From contig VWZW01002576.1 of NCBI GenBank assembly GCA_013397115.1, positions 2,071,897 to 2,135,896 of the forward strand: DNA of 64,000 nucleotides, read 5' to 3'. Shown piece by piece: positions 63,926-64,000 of the stretch (position 1 is its first letter; each line of letters starts with the position of its first letter). The translations under genes and the position numbers were made by a program. This stretch comes from Edolisoma coerulescens (lineage: Eukaryota; Chordata; Aves; Passeriformes; Campephagidae). The notes beneath the pieces are model-generated. The model was not told where the DNA came from. It saw only the letters and a list, made by a program, of their open reading frames with translations, and searched no databases.

Positions 63926-63978
63926 ATCCTATATCAGTGACACTTCTCTTCCCTGCCAAAGAAAAGAATCACTGAGAG
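63926..63978 (+). other. Candidate 53-base exon near the window edge, unproven
   Basis: CTTCTTTTCATTCTATTACAG is a strong acceptor, and the segment ends GAGAG before GTAATA, a strong donor. One of the three frames is open (beginning at the second base, containing SYISDTSLPCQRKESLR) with no recognised family. Together the two sites make one of the best local splice-site pairs in the window. Its partner exons would lie outside it. Confidence 0.2.
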
Positions 63979-64000
63979 GTAATAATTTTCTAAATTTATG

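Larger units (their letters stand above)
60972..64000. other. Noncoding stretch to the window end
   Basis: A 29-bp duplication (61024-61081) and a splice-bounded segment (63926-63978) are listed separately. A 13-base T run lies at 63181-63193 and a C run at 63792-63801. Sequence at 62440-62640 is rich in AATTT/TAAAT cores and may be regulatory, without proof. No gene is recognised. Confidence 0.5.

Noticed and set aside
1..64000. CRISPR array, operon, phage, toxin-antitoxin or biosynthetic cluster
   Set aside because: The window is vertebrate nuclear DNA; no regularly spaced repeats with unique spacers and no closely packed genes are present.

Overview
This window reads as nuclear DNA from a bird. 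The strongest evidence is five separate pieces of CR1, the dominant avian LINE, on both strands with the typical CR1 3' tail (short repeats of the ATTCTATG kind), plus one roughly 1.07 kb solo LTR of a kind I associate with songbird endogenous retroviruses. Base composition is AT-rich, CpG is scarce, young repeats are few and microsatellites are short. No bacterial-type gene arrangement, rRNA gene, convincing tRNA gene, CRISPR array or operon is visible. 'Songbird' is an inference from the LTR; 'bird' is well supported.

I found no protein-coding gene that I can name. The longest open frames (about 140 codons at most) are what AT-rich noncoding DNA of this length gives by chance. The window is best described as a gene-poor intergenic stretch or the inside of a very long intron. 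A few short segments bounded by good splice-like signals (9875-9939, 13914-13939, 16093-16291, 42627-42679, 51978-51995 and 63926-63978 on the plus strand; 34850-35014 on the minus strand) are recorded as unproven exon candidates.

Layout: 1-979 plain sequence; 980-1034 CR1 tail; 1036-7539 plain sequence with a small CpG-dense patch and a homeodomain-like motif cluster; 7540-8090 an unidentified GC-richer, LTR-like block; 10542-11615 the solo LTR; 13277-13482 CR1; 13483-22228 plain sequence with a 14-bp minisatellite and a GC-rich hairpin; 22229-22796 CR1 interrupted by a 195-base assembly gap; 23355-23495 an older LINE/SINE-like relic; 23496-50379 a long repeat-poor stretch with small duplications, a MIR-like relic near 35.9 kb and several candidate exons; 50380-50697 an internally deleted CR1 that still shows a reverse-transcriptase motif; 52235-52717 two CR1 pieces in opposite orientation; 54375-54643 a 269-base pure pyrimidine tract; 54644-64000 plain sequence with small tandem repeats.

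No genes can be shown to work together here, and I did not find a new biological system. The observations most worth checking are the pyrimidine tract, the minus-strand terminal-exon candidate at 34850-35014, the splice-bounded small exons, the motif cluster near 6.2 kb, the CpG patch near 1.8 kb and the unidentified block at 7.5-8.1 kb.
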